Origin: an uncultured Lactobacillus sp.
Lineage (GTDB): Bacteria; Bacillota; Bacilli; Lactobacillales; Lactobacillaceae
DNA length: 64,000 bases
Assembly: GCF_947367085.1 (NCBI RefSeq)
Contig: NZ_CANBCP010000002.1
Coordinates: forward strand, 1 to 64,000
Reading direction: 5' to 3'
Shown: piece by piece, positions 34,638 to 47,048 of the stretch
Position numbering within the stretch: position 1 is the stretch's first letter
Layout of the letters: each line of letters starts with the position of its first letter
Made by a program: the position numbers and the translations under genes
Notes under the pieces: model-generated
What the model saw: the letters and a program-made list of their open reading frames with translations, nothing else
Told to the model about the DNA's origin: nothing
Databases searched by the model: none

Positions 34638-35504
34638 ATGAATCTTATTGCGATCGATATTGGTGGTACAAGTATTAAGTTTGCCAGCTGGAAAAATAAT
34701 AAATTACATAAGGAGTTTTCAATCGATACTCCTCAAGATTTGAATACTTTTTATGAAGAATTAACTGACGGAGTTAATGAGCTAAAACAAAAAGTTAATG
34801 CCTGTGGCGTAGCCATTTCTTCTCCAGGTGCTGTAAATAAAGAAACTGGTGTCATTGAAGGTGCCAGTGCCCTGCCTTATATTCATAACTTTAAGATAGT
34901 TCCTGAATTAGAAAAAAGATTCGGTCTACCGGTAAGTATTGAAAATGATGCAAATTGTGCAGCCTTAGGAGAATTAGCTGATGGCACAGCTAAGGGATGC
35001 AGTAGTTTGGCATTCTTTGTCATTGGTACAGGTGTTGGCGGCAGCATTATTATCAATCAAAAAATATGGCATGGCGCTCACCTTTATGGTGGAGAATTTG
35101 GATATATGTTAATTGATGGAAAACAATTAAGCTCCATCGCATCCCCTGTTGCTATGGCTAAGCGCTATAACGAGCAAACCGGCAAAAACTTTGATGGAAA
35201 AACTGTCTTTGCTTTAGCTGATGATGGTGATCCAATTGCTACTAAAGAAAGAGATATCTTGCTCCATGCCCTAGCAAGCGCAATTTTCAATATTCAACAT
35301 AGCTTTGATCCAGAGAAAATTGTCTTAGGCGGTGGAATTTCCAATAATCCAGAACTAGTAGCTCTGATCAATGATGAAATTGATCGAATTCGTCATAACT
35401 TTGACATTACAACTTTAAAACCTGAAATTAGCGTCTGTCAGCTGAAAGCTGATGCTAACTTACGAGGCGCAATTGCTGATTTTGAAAATGAACATCAAAA
35501 ATAA
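34638..35504 (+). CDS. ROK-family sugar kinase (beta-glucoside kinase-like)
   Basis: AIDIGGTSIKFA, VIGTGVGGSIIIN, LGGGISNN. Confidence 0.9.
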   Translation: MNLIAIDIGGTSIKFASWKNNKLHKEFSIDTPQDLNTFYEELTDGVNELKQKVNACGVAISSPGAVNKETGVIEGASALPYIHNFKIVPELEKRFGLPVSIENDANCAALGELADGTAKGCSSLAFFVIGTGVGGSIIINQKIWHGAHLYGGEFGYMLIDGKQLSSIASPVAMAKRYNEQTGKNFDGKTVFALADDGDPIATKERDILLHALASAIFNIQHSFDPEKIVLGGGISNNPELVALINDEIDRIRHNFDITTLKPEISVCQLKADANLRGAIADFENEHQK

Positions 35505-35623
35505 TTCTTTAAAAAGCTTGAGTTTTCAAGCTTTTTTCTTTCGCTCTAAATAAAAGTATATATTTTTGATTTAAAACTATTTACTTTACGTGCAAAAAGG
35601 CCTTATAATAAAAATGTACTTTA

Positions 35624-35637
35624 TGAAAGCACTTACA
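35624..35637 (+). promoter_or_regulatory. cre-like site upstream of GH1 gene
   Basis: TGAAAGCACTTACA downstream of TATAAT at 35604-35609. Confidence 0.7.
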
Positions 35638-35653
35638 CAGGAGGATAGAAATA

Positions 35654-37036
35654 ATGAACAATAACCGTAAATTACCGTCCGACTTTTTCTGGGGAAATTC
35701 AGTTTCAAGTATGCAAACTGAAGGTGCCTGGAACGAAGATGGTAAGGGCTTATCCGTTTATGACATCCGTCCAGCTACAGAAAATACCACTGACTGGCAT
35801 GTAGCAATCGACGAATATCATAGATATGACGAAGACTTAGACTTGATGAAAGAAATGAATATGAACATGTACCGGATCCAAATTTCCTGGTCACGTGTTT
35901 GTCCTGATGGCGATGGCGAGTTCAACGAAAAAGGAATTGCCTTTTATGACCGCTTAGTTAACGCCATGCTTAAACGCGGCATTGAACCAATGATTTGCTT
36001 ATATCACTTTGATATGCCACTTCATTTAGCCAAAGAATACAACGGCTTTATGTCACGCCATGTAGTTGACGCCTTTGTACGATTTGGTAAAAAAATGATT
36101 GATCATTTTAGTGATCGTGTTAAATATTGGATCGTCTTTAACGAACATAACCTTTACTTCCAAGATGAAGTCTTCCAAATTTCTGGCTATGAAAAAGGTG
36201 ATAAAACCTTAGATGACATGTATACCATCTTTCATCACACTATGATGTCGCATATTCGTTTAGCAAATTACATTCATGAAAAATACAGCGACGTTAAAAT
36301 TGGTGGCATGCTGGCTTATGCACAAATCTATCCTGAAACTTGTCAGCCAAGTGATGTTTTAGCCGCTAAACAAGCAACCGAATTCTTAGATTTTAATATT
36401 TATGATGCCGATACCGGTCGTGGCTACTCCCCTCAAGTCATACAGTATGTTAAAGATCATAATATTCAAATGGATATTCGTGATGAAGATTTAGTTGAAA
36501 TGAAGAAGGCAAAAGCTGACTTTTTGGCATTTTCTTATTATTCTTCAAATGTTTTAGACTCAGATAAAATTCCAGAAAATACCGCACCTAACCGCTACTT
36601 AAACGATGCAACTGTAGAAAATAAGTTTCTTAAAACTAATGACTGGGGTTGGTCAATTGATCCACTTGGCTTTAGAAATGCCATTACTACAATGTACAAT
36701 CGCTACCATATTCCTGTCTTTCCAATTGAAAACGGAATTGGTCTTAAAGAGCACTGGGATGGCGAGCATATGATTGAAGATGATGAACGAATTGCTTATC
36801 ATCGTGACCACATCAAAGCCTTAAAAGACGCTGTCTTTATCGATGGGGCTAAAGTAATCGGCTACTTAGGCTGGGGCTTAATTGACATTCCTAGTTCTCA
36901 TGCCGATATCGAAAAGCGCTACGGTGCAGTCTACGTTAACCGCACCAATCATGATCTTAAAGACTTAAAGCGCGTTCCAAAGAAGTCATTTTACTGGTTC
37001 CAAAAAGTCTTAAAAGACAATGGCGATGAACTTTAA
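35654..37036 (+). CDS. GH1 6-phospho-beta-glucosidase
   Basis: [36 protein letters not shown]. Confidence 0.93.
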   Translation: MNNNRKLPSDFFWGNSVSSMQTEGAWNEDGKGLSVYDIRPATENTTDWHVAIDEYHRYDEDLDLMKEMNMNMYRIQISWSRVCPDGDGEFNEKGIAFYDRLVNAMLKRGIEPMICLYHFDMPLHLAKEYNGFMSRHVVDAFVRFGKKMIDHFSDRVKYWIVFNEHNLYFQDEVFQISGYEKGDKTLDDMYTIFHHTMMSHIRLANYIHEKYSDVKIGGMLAYAQIYPETCQPSDVLAAKQATEFLDFNIYDADTGRGYSPQVIQYVKDHNIQMDIRDEDLVEMKKAKADFLAFSYYSSNVLDSDKIPENTAPNRYLNDATVENKFLKTNDWGWSIDPLGFRNAITTMYNRYHIPVFPIENGIGLKEHWDGEHMIEDDERIAYHRDHIKALKDAVFIDGAKVIGYLGWGLIDIPSSHADIEKRYGAVYVNRTNHDLKDLKRVPKKSFYWFQKVLKDNGDEL

Positions 37037-37057
37037 AGAATAACTAAAGGAGAAATC

Positions 37058-38410
37058 ATGGACAATTCAAAAATCCAAAATTCTAAAGCTATCCAAGGCT
37101 TAACCAAGATTGCCGTTAAACTAGGTAACCAAATTCACCTGCGCTCATTACGTGATGCCTTTGCCACGATCATGCCCCTTTATATCCTGGCTGGATTAGC
37201 AGTTTTATTAAATAATACTGTCTTTACCTGGATTTTTCATGGTAAGACATTAGCAGATGTCCAATATTGGGGAACTGTTTTAACAAACGGTACCTTGAAT
37301 ATCTCAGGTATCTTAATCGCTGGACTTATTGGTTATCATCTTTCCCAAAACCGCGGCTTTAAGAACCCACTAGCTGCTTCAATGGTATCAATTGCGACTT
37401 TGATTGTAATGATGCCTAACGTAGTTCAAATCATCCCAGATGGAGCAAAAAAAGCTGTTAGTGCAACTGGTGTGATGCCTTTTACTAATTTAGGAACTGG
37501 CTCAATGTTTGCTGGCGTAATCATCGGATTACTTGCTACTGAATTATTTGTACGTCTATCTAAAGTTAAAAAATTCCAAATTAACTTAGGCGACAACATC
37601 CCTCCTGCTGTCGGACAATCTTTCAGTGTTTTAATTCCTGTAATCATTGTTTTAGCCTCATTTGGTATCATTTCAGCTCTTTTATATGACTTATTTGGTA
37701 TGAATCTGATTAACTTAATCACTACTTTCATCCAAGAACCATTACGTCATGTTGGAACGAGTTTATGGGGTACAGTTTTCTTATATGCTTTAGGAAACTT
37801 ACTCTGGTTATTTGGAATTCACCAAGCAGTTATTTACTCTTCAATTCTTGAGCCATTATTAATCGTTAATATCACTGAAAATATTGCAGCTTACCAAGCT
37901 CATGTAACTATTCCAAACATTATTAATGTGTCTCAAATTCAGACTTTTGCCTTGTTAGGTGGGTCCGGTTGTACTTTGTGTTTATTAATTGCAGTCTTTC
38001 TGGTTTCAAGAAATAAAGCTTCTAAAACGGTAGCAAAATTGTCTATTGCTCCTGGTTTATTCAATATTAACGAACCTGTTATCTTTGGTTACCCGATTGT
38101 CTACAACATTACGATGGCAATTCCATTTGTTTTAATTCCTACTATCGGTATTATTCTTTCATATGTTGCTACTAGCATTGGCTGGATTAGTCCTTGTGTA
38201 ATTCAAATTCCTTGGACAACCCCAGTAATTGTTGCCCCATTTTTAGCTACTGCTGGTGACTGGCGTGCAGTTGTCTTACAAGTATTAATTTTAGTAATCG
38301 GTGTCTTAATTTACATTCCATTTGTTAAAGCTAACGATAGCGTAATGGCAGCAACTGCAAAGAACGAAGAAACTGAAGAAGGAGCAAATAGCGAAGCAGA
38401 AAATGCTTAA
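37058..38410 (+). CDS. PTS lactose/cellobiose-type IIC
   Basis: LWLFGIHQAVI, APGLFNINEPVIFGYPIVYN. Confidence 0.94.
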   Translation: MDNSKIQNSKAIQGLTKIAVKLGNQIHLRSLRDAFATIMPLYILAGLAVLLNNTVFTWIFHGKTLADVQYWGTVLTNGTLNISGILIAGLIGYHLSQNRGFKNPLAASMVSIATLIVMMPNVVQIIPDGAKKAVSATGVMPFTNLGTGSMFAGVIIGLLATELFVRLSKVKKFQINLGDNIPPAVGQSFSVLIPVIIVLASFGIISALLYDLFGMNLINLITTFIQEPLRHVGTSLWGTVFLYALGNLLWLFGIHQAVIYSSILEPLLIVNITENIAAYQAHVTIPNIINVSQIQTFALLGGSGCTLCLLIAVFLVSRNKASKTVAKLSIAPGLFNINEPVIFGYPIVYNITMAIPFVLIPTIGIILSYVATSIGWISPCVIQIPWTTPVIVAPFLATAGDWRAVVLQVLILVIGVLIYIPFVKANDSVMAATAKNEETEEGANSEAENA

Positions 38411-38434
38411 TTATTCAAAAAAGTATTAAAAAAA

Positions 38435-38448
38435 TTGTTCCGGAACAA
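38435..38448. promoter_or_regulatory. Perfect palindrome TTGTTCCGGAACAA overlapping the -35 region of the IIB-IIA-gntR-GH1 promoter
   Basis: TTGTTC - 18 nt - TATAAT (38459-38464); related palindrome at 44349. Confidence 0.7.
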
Positions 38449-38463
38449 AAAAATAGTGTATAA

Positions 38464-38477
38464 TGAAAGTGCTTTCA
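38464..38477 (+). promoter_or_regulatory. cre-like site
   Basis: TGAAAGTGCTTTCA, identical to 44393-44406. Confidence 0.8.
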
Positions 38478-38546
38478 AGGAAAAGGAAAGTACATACATT
38501 TATTAATTTAGATAAACACTTTTATAATCAAAGGGAGATAATTATT

Positions 38547-38870
38547 ATGGCAGAAAAAACTATTATGTTAGCATGTGCAGCTGGTATGTCAACTTCATTA
38601 CTTGTTTCAAAGATGCAAAACGCAGCTAAGGCTGAAGGTAAAGACTACAAGATCTTTGCTACTGCAGCTTCTGGTATTCAAGATGAATTAGACAAAGATC
38701 ACCCAGACGTATTGATGCTTGGACCTCAAGTTCAATACATGAAAGACAGTGTTCAAAAATTAACTGATGCTGCAGGTATTCCATTAGCAGTCATTAACAT
38801 GCAAGATTACGGCATGATGAATGGAGAAAAAGTACTTCACACCGCAATGGAATTAATGGGCGAAAAATAA
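38547..38870 (+). CDS. PTS cellobiose IIB
   Basis: MAEKTIMLACAAGMSTSLLVSKMQ. The supplied ORF extension (MKVLSRK...) overlaps the cre. Confidence 0.94.
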   Translation: MAEKTIMLACAAGMSTSLLVSKMQNAAKAEGKDYKIFATAASGIQDELDKDHPDVLMLGPQVQYMKDSVQKLTDAAGIPLAVINMQDYGMMNGEKVLHTAMELMGEK

Positions 38871-38891
38871 TTAGATATTAACTTTAAAGAG

Positions 38892-38930
38892 ATGCTGTAG
38901 ACAATGCAAAACAATGTCTCCAGCATTTTT
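38892..38930 (+). terminator. Intercistronic terminator/attenuator between IIB and IIA
   Basis: ATGCTGtAGACA...TGTCTcCAGCAT followed by T-run. Confidence 0.8.
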
Positions 38931-38969
38931 TATTTTTTAAAAAAACGAAACTTAAAGGAGCTAGTCACA

Positions 38970-39299
38970 ATGGCACAAGAAAATAGTCAAAACATGGAAG
39001 TCGTAATGGGAATTATTATGCAAGCTGGTAATGGTAAAGCTGCCGCAATGCAAGCCATTCAAGCTGCTAAGAAAGGCGACTTTGAAAAAGCAGATGATTT
39101 TATTCACCAAGCAAATGAAGCTTTAGTTAATGCCCACAATGTTCAAACCGACATGCTTACTAAGGAAGCTCAAGGCGATCACGTAAAAGTTGATTTATAC
39201 ATGGTGCACGCACAAGATCACTTGATGACTGCGATTACTTTTATTGATTTAGCTAAAGAAGTCGTTGATGTTTACAAGAAGTTAGCCGAAGAAAAATAA
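38970..39299 (+). CDS. PTS lactose/cellobiose IIA
   Basis: MEVVMGIIMQAGNGKAAAMQAIQAAKKGDFEKAD...MVHAQDHLMTAI. Confidence 0.94.
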   Translation: MAQENSQNMEVVMGIIMQAGNGKAAAMQAIQAAKKGDFEKADDFIHQANEALVNAHNVQTDMLTKEAQGDHVKVDLYMVHAQDHLMTAITFIDLAKEVVDVYKKLAEEK

Positions 39300-39301
39300 T
39301 C

Positions 39302-40024
39302 ATGCCCGAAGCAAAGTATCTAAAAGTTGCTCGGATAATTCAAAATCGCATCAAGGACGGGACTTACAAAACACAAACTCCCCTGCCTGATCAAGAGGCC
39401 CTCGCGAAAGAACTCGGCGTCAGTCGTTTGACTGTGAAAAAAGCGCTTGATGGTCTAGAACGCAAGGGCCTTGTTTATAAGCAATCAGGTCTTGGAACTT
39501 TTGTATTAGGCGATATTCCAATTAAGGAAAAAAACGACGCTGCTGCAAATGGTTTTTTTGGCTTACAAGAGGAAATGGGTAAAGATCATATCACAAGCGA
39601 AGTGCTTCATTTCACTATTGACTTTCCCAACGAAGAAATTCAAAAAAACTTGCGCATAAAAAACAATGAACCGGTTTATAATATCCTGCGCTTGCGTCGA
39701 CTTGACCAAAAGCCATTTGTATTAGAGCACACTTACATGCCGGTTAAATTAGTTCCAAATCTTGACTATGTGGTCTTGAATGATTCAATCTACGAGTATC
39801 TACATAAAGAATTGAAGTTAAAGTTTAGTGTTGCCTATCGTAAAATCAAAGCTACTAAAGCCGACAAATGGGATCAAGAATTTTTAAAAGCAAAAAAAGA
39901 TGATCCAATTTTGGAATTAGAACAAATTATTTGGTTATCCAATGGTCAACCAATTGAATATTCTACTAGTCGCAATCGCTTTGATGAACGTAATTACGTA
40001 GTTTTAGAAACTAAAAGTTTTTAA
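39302..40024 (+). CDS. GntR/HutC-family regulator
   Basis: LAKELGVSRLTVKKALDGLERKGLVYKQSGLGTFV plus UTRA domain. Confidence 0.92.
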   Translation: MPEAKYLKVARIIQNRIKDGTYKTQTPLPDQEALAKELGVSRLTVKKALDGLERKGLVYKQSGLGTFVLGDIPIKEKNDAAANGFFGLQEEMGKDHITSEVLHFTIDFPNEEIQKNLRIKNNEPVYNILRLRRLDQKPFVLEHTYMPVKLVPNLDYVVLNDSIYEYLHKELKLKFSVAYRKIKATKADKWDQEFLKAKKDDPILELEQIIWLSNGQPIEYSTSRNRFDERNYVVLETKSF

Positions 40025-40031
40025 TTAGTAA

Positions 40032-41522
<1,491 letters not shown>

Positions 41523-41651
41523 TTGCAAAAATAAGTTTAAAATAGATACGAAAACTCACATCACGAAAAGAGATCTAACTTTAAGGTTAGATCTCTTTTT
41601 GTATACTTATTCAATTATTAAACTAGAGAGTTATACGTAATCTAAAATACT

Positions 41652-42356
41652 TTAAATCAATTCATCAGCACTTTGGTCAAAGAACTTAGCATTTTTATAG
41701 TGATAGACCAAACGAGAAGCGTCAAAAATTTCGCCATCATCAAGATAATAAAAATCATGTACTTCTAATGCCGGATCACCTGGCTGCAATTGCAATATTT
41801 TTGCTTCTTGATCGTTTATTTTCTTAATCTGCATATACTTATCTGAAAAACGAATCTCATGCCCCAGAGCCTTTCTAATATAGCTAAACAGGGATCCTTC
41901 AGCCAGTTGCGGTGTCAAAAATGGTACAACAGACTTTAAATAATATGATTCTTCATAAACGAAGGGCTTATCATTATCTTTTCTTAGACGCTTAATTTCA
42001 AAGCAGGGCTTTTTTCCAAGCAATTCTTGAGCCCACTTAGGAGGCTGTTTTACTTCTTTAACACTATAAACCACACTTGTTGGATTAGATAAAACATCCC
42101 CAAAGCCCCGGTTAGTCCCTAAAGACATGAAACCTTTCCCAGTTTGTGGCGAGGTTCTAACAAAGATCCCTGAGCCTTGTATTTTATAAACCATACCTTG
42201 TTGATCTAACAAAGTTAAAGCTTGCAAGACTGTCGACTTACCTACTTTAAATTGTTCCATCAAATCTGTAATTTTGGGAAGTTGGTCCCCATGCTTCAAA
42301 TTTTTTTCAGCGATATATTTTCTTATCTTATTAGCAACAACTTGATATTTTTTCAT
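41652..42356 (-). CDS. GntR/HutC-family regulator
   Basis: MEQFKVGKSTVLQALTLLDQQGMVYKIQGSGIFVR plus UTRA-like domain. Confidence 0.92.
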   Translation of the reverse strand: MKKYQVVANKIRKYIAEKNLKHGDQLPKITDLMEQFKVGKSTVLQALTLLDQQGMVYKIQGSGIFVRTSPQTGKGFMSLGTNRGFGDVLSNPTSVVYSVKEVKQPPKWAQELLGKKPCFEIKRLRKDNDKPFVYEESYYLKSVVPFLTPQLAEGSLFSYIRKALGHEIRFSDKYMQIKKINDQEAKILQLQPGDPALEVHDFYYLDDGEIFDASRLVYHYKNAKFFDQSADELI

Positions 42357-42394
42357 AGTATTTCTCTTACTTAAATAACTCTAATTCACATAAA

Positions 42395-42432
42395 AAATCT
42401 CCGTAGGTTTGTGCCCATGGAGATTTTCACTT
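42395..42432 (-). terminator. Terminator downstream of PTS IIC
   Basis: AAAATCTCC...GGAGATTTT. Confidence 0.75.
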
Positions 42433-42441
42433 AATTGCTTA

Positions 42442-43806
42442 TTATTTTTGAGCAGCATTACTTGCCTCATCAGCTTGTTCTTGCTTAAGAAGCTTATTGT
42501 CGTAGTGTTTGATAAATGGATACCAAATAAAGAAAGCAATAATTGCATTTACTACGGCCAAAACAAATCCTTGCCAACTAGCAGTAGCAATCATACCACC
42601 TAAACCAATAGGTGTTGGCCAAGGTTGTTGGAAACGAATTACTGGTACGATTCTTAAAGCAATAGCTGCATAAGCGACCATTGAACAAGCCATTGGTGCA
42701 AGCAAGAATGGTACAAATAAATATACGTTATAAACAATTGGTAAACCAAACAAGATAGGCTCGTTAATGTTGAAAATAGCAGGTACTGCTTCAAGTTTAC
42801 CTAATTCGTGTAATTGCTTAGATTTGGCTGCAAAGGCCATCCACATAGCCATACCTAAGGTAGCACCAGATCCACCCATAAATACAAAGGCATTAGTAAA
42901 TTCACCTGCAAACACGAGATGAGCTCCGTGAGCATTAGCAGCCATATTAGATAAAACAATTGCTTGATAGAAACTTGAAATAATAGTAGCACCGTGGATA
43001 CCGAACCACCATAATAGCCCGATTAGGAAGAAGATAATTAATACTCCCCACCAACTTCCAGCAATGTTTGAAATAAATGAGAATGGAATGTATAGAAGTT
43101 GGAAAATATCAGTACCTAAAACAATTAAGATAACGTCAATAACGGCAATAATAAAGGCAATTAAGAAACCTGGAATCATTGCTGAAAATGAATTAGAAAC
43201 ACCAGCAGGAACAGATGCAGGCATTTTAATTCTTAAATTATGTTTCATACAGTAACGGTAAATTTGAACAGTTAACCAAGCAACAATTAACCCTGTAAAA
43301 ATACCAGTTGCACCGATTCTAGTTAAACCAGAACCAGAAACACCATAACCATTTGCGACAACGTTACCATCTTTTAAGATGTTAACCCAAGCAGTTTGTC
43401 CACCTTTCCAAATTAATTGAGGAACAGTGATAAATAATCCCATCAAAGTAAGAAAAACTGCGTTAAGTGGGTCAAGCAACAAATTTTCTTCTTTACGATA
43501 AATGTCAGCATAGTTATATGCAAATGATCCAGCAAAGAAGATCGCGATAATACCCATTGTGGCATTGTAAATAACTGTATAAATGTTGTTAAAACGACCA
43601 ATTGTTGCATTATAGAAGTCCACAAACCAGTCAGCCTTAATAACTTGTGGCAATACAGTTAAGATCAAAAACATTGATCCAATAATTGAAAAGGCAATGA
43701 TTGAATATCCGGCACCCATGATTGCACGTACAAAACGTGAACCAGAGAACTTACCGAGATACTTCATCATATTATCCTTAAATGAAGGTTTAGCAGTATC
43801 TGACAT
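42442..43806 (-). CDS. PTS lactose/cellobiose-type IIC
   Basis: LWWFGIHGATII, VPAIFNINEPILFGLPIVYN. Confidence 0.94.
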   Translation of the reverse strand: MSDTAKPSFKDNMMKYLGKFSGSRFVRAIMGAGYSIIAFSIIGSMFLILTVLPQVIKADWFVDFYNATIGRFNNIYTVIYNATMGIIAIFFAGSFAYNYADIYRKEENLLLDPLNAVFLTLMGLFITVPQLIWKGGQTAWVNILKDGNVVANGYGVSGSGLTRIGATGIFTGLIVAWLTVQIYRYCMKHNLRIKMPASVPAGVSNSFSAMIPGFLIAFIIAVIDVILIVLGTDIFQLLYIPFSFISNIAGSWWGVLIIFFLIGLLWWFGIHGATIISSFYQAIVLSNMAANAHGAHLVFAGEFTNAFVFMGGSGATLGMAMWMAFAAKSKQLHELGKLEAVPAIFNINEPILFGLPIVYNVYLFVPFLLAPMACSMVAYAAIALRIVPVIRFQQPWPTPIGLGGMIATASWQGFVLAVVNAIIAFFIWYPFIKHYDNKLLKQEQADEASNAAQK

Positions 43807-43829
43807 AATTTAATCCCCCTCTTATGTGT

Positions 43830-44327
43830 CTACTGTCTGTTTCTTTCAAATGTCTTAATTGCTCGTAAGTACTTATCTTTCCCACTTTGAATAGTTTGAA
43901 TTCTCTTCAAAATCAGAATACAGCCTAGAATTCCCGCAATTAAAATTGTAAAAATTACATGTGAGACTCCGCTTGTAGTCATGAATGGGAAAAATACTTT
44001 TCCAAGTGGGCTGTAGCAAATAGCGGCTAAAAGTACATTTGAAATCAGTTGAACTCCATAATACAAAGTCGTAAATCTCAAATCAGTATCTTTTTTGTGC
44101 CACTTGCTAGCTTGCTCAATAGAAGCAATTAGAATTAAAGTTAATAAAATTCCCGCTACGATTGAAGCAACAATATCTTGATAGGAAACTGAAAAAACTA
44201 GCCAAAATAGATTTGTAAATACATAAGCTGCTGAAAAGTATCTGATCATCAAGTAGCGGCTAAAATACATTGACCGTACACTCATGTCATGCTTTTTAGC
44301 TTCTAATTCTGGATCTTTTTTAGCCAT
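43830..44327 (-). CDS. Uncharacterised multi-pass membrane protein, PTS-operon associated
   Basis: 165 aa with several hydrophobic segments, first gene before IIC. Confidence 0.75.
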   Translation of the reverse strand: MAKKDPELEAKKHDMSVRSMYFSRYLMIRYFSAAYVFTNLFWLVFSVSYQDIVASIVAGILLTLILIASIEQASKWHKKDTDLRFTTLYYGVQLISNVLLAAICYSPLGKVFFPFMTTSGVSHVIFTILIAGILGCILILKRIQTIQSGKDKYLRAIKTFERNRQ

Positions 44328-44348
44328 ATTGTTTCTTTCCTTTCTGAA

Positions 44349-44362
44349 TTGTTCCTAAACAA
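44349..44362. promoter_or_regulatory. Palindrome TTGTTCCTAAACAA in divergent IIC/GH1 promoter
   Basis: 12/14 identical to 38435-38448; sits immediately 5' of -35 TTGACA at 44365. Confidence 0.65.
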
Positions 44363-44392
44363 TTTTGACAACACCTGTATAATATACTAAAA

Positions 44393-44406
44393 TGAAAGTG
44401 CTTTCA
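44393..44406 (+). promoter_or_regulatory. cre-like site
   Basis: TGAAAGTGCTTTCA. Confidence 0.8.
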
Positions 44407-44424
44407 AGAGTAAAACAAAAATAA

Positions 44425-45903
<1,479 letters not shown>

Positions 45904-46084
45904 CTTTTTAAATCAGTTTCATTCGACAAAAATGGACTCACAATATGCGAGTCCATTTTTATTTTCACTAAGATTTTCTTAATTCTGCTTACTCTCAAGC
46001 TAAATAGTTTATTTTTTTAAACAAGCTATTACAATGGGTGGTGTAAGGAAATGAAGATAATTCTCAAGAAAGGAAGTTATTTGT

Positions 46085-46513
46085 ATGGCAAATGATTTAA
46101 TGAAGAGTCGTAACCACGAAATGATTGATCAGTTAAACGATTGGTTTGGTTTTCCAAAAGACTTTTTTGACGATAGCTCAATCAAAAATATCATGCAATC
46201 AGATGTTGCAGAAACTGATAAGGATTATATCGTGAAAATAGATATGCCTGGAATGGATAAGAACGAAATCAATGTTTCTTATAACAATGGAACCTTGAAT
46301 GTTTCAGGTACTCGCAAGGCTTTTACTAATCTTGATGATAAAAAAGGTACTCTTATCCATGAAGAAAGAAGCGTTGGTAGAATTCAAAGAAGTTATCACC
46401 TACCAGATGTCAACGCTAAACAAATCACCGCTAAAGATGAAAATGGCGTTTTGACTGTTATCTTGCCAAAACAAAGTGCACAAGATAATAGCAATAATAT
46501 TACTGTTGATTAA
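46085..46513 (+). CDS. Hsp20/alpha-crystallin small heat-shock protein
   Basis: ACD pattern: DYIVKIDMPGMDKNEINVSYNNGTLNVSG..., NGVLTVILPK. Confidence 0.95.
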   Translation: MANDLMKSRNHEMIDQLNDWFGFPKDFFDDSSIKNIMQSDVAETDKDYIVKIDMPGMDKNEINVSYNNGTLNVSGTRKAFTNLDDKKGTLIHEERSVGRIQRSYHLPDVNAKQITAKDENGVLTVILPKQSAQDNSNNITVD

Positions 46514-46571
46514 GTTAATAAGAAACAAGTCCAAGATAATCTAAAAGACGTAGACCAGTGGCCTACGCCTT

Positions 46572-47033
46572 TTATTTGACTGAGATTATTTTCACTTGAT
46601 AACTACCAGCTGGAGCTTCAACTTTTACAGTCTCTCCAGCCTTCTTTTTCATTAAAGCTTGACCTAGTGGTGAATCAAAAGAAATTTTACCGCTTGCTAA
46701 ATCTGCTTCCATTCGGCCTACAATTCTATAGTTTTCGATTGCTTCATCATCTTCAAATTGCAACTGTACATTTGAGCCTAAATCAATCTTGCCATCATCT
46801 TGTGGCTTTACAATCTCCGCATAACGCAATTGCTTATCTAAATAGCGCAGGCGACTTTGTAAGTGGCCTAATTCCATCTTCGCGGTAGTATATTCTGAAT
46901 TTTCAGATAAGTCCCCCATGCTTCTAGCTTCTTGTAAAATCTTAATTCCCCTTGGACGATCTTTTTTTAAGCGTGCTATTTCATCTTCGATTTGTTTATA
47001 GCCTTGTGGCGTCATCTTTTGAAAATAAACCAT
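46572..47033 (-). CDS. greA: GreA/GreB-family transcription elongation factor
   Basis: FQKMTPQGYKQIEDEIARLKKDRP, GDLSENSEY. Confidence 0.94.
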   Translation of the reverse strand: MVYFQKMTPQGYKQIEDEIARLKKDRPRGIKILQEARSMGDLSENSEYTTAKMELGHLQSRLRYLDKQLRYAEIVKPQDDGKIDLGSNVQLQFEDDEAIENYRIVGRMEADLASGKISFDSPLGQALMKKKAGETVKVEAPAGSYQVKIISVK

Positions 47034-47048
47034 TTTATCTATTACTTC

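Noticed and set aside
38463-38546. N-terminal extension MKVLSRKRKVHTF... of PTS IIB
   Set aside because: First codons are the cre box; the conserved start is MAEKTIML.
38904-38969. N-terminal extension MQNNVSSIFYFLKK... of PTS IIA
   Set aside because: Translation of the intercistronic hairpin; real start is MAQENSQ at 38970.
46020-46085. CtsR or CIRCE heat-shock operator before hsp20
   Set aside because: No GGTCAAA tandem repeats or CIRCE inverted repeat was visible.
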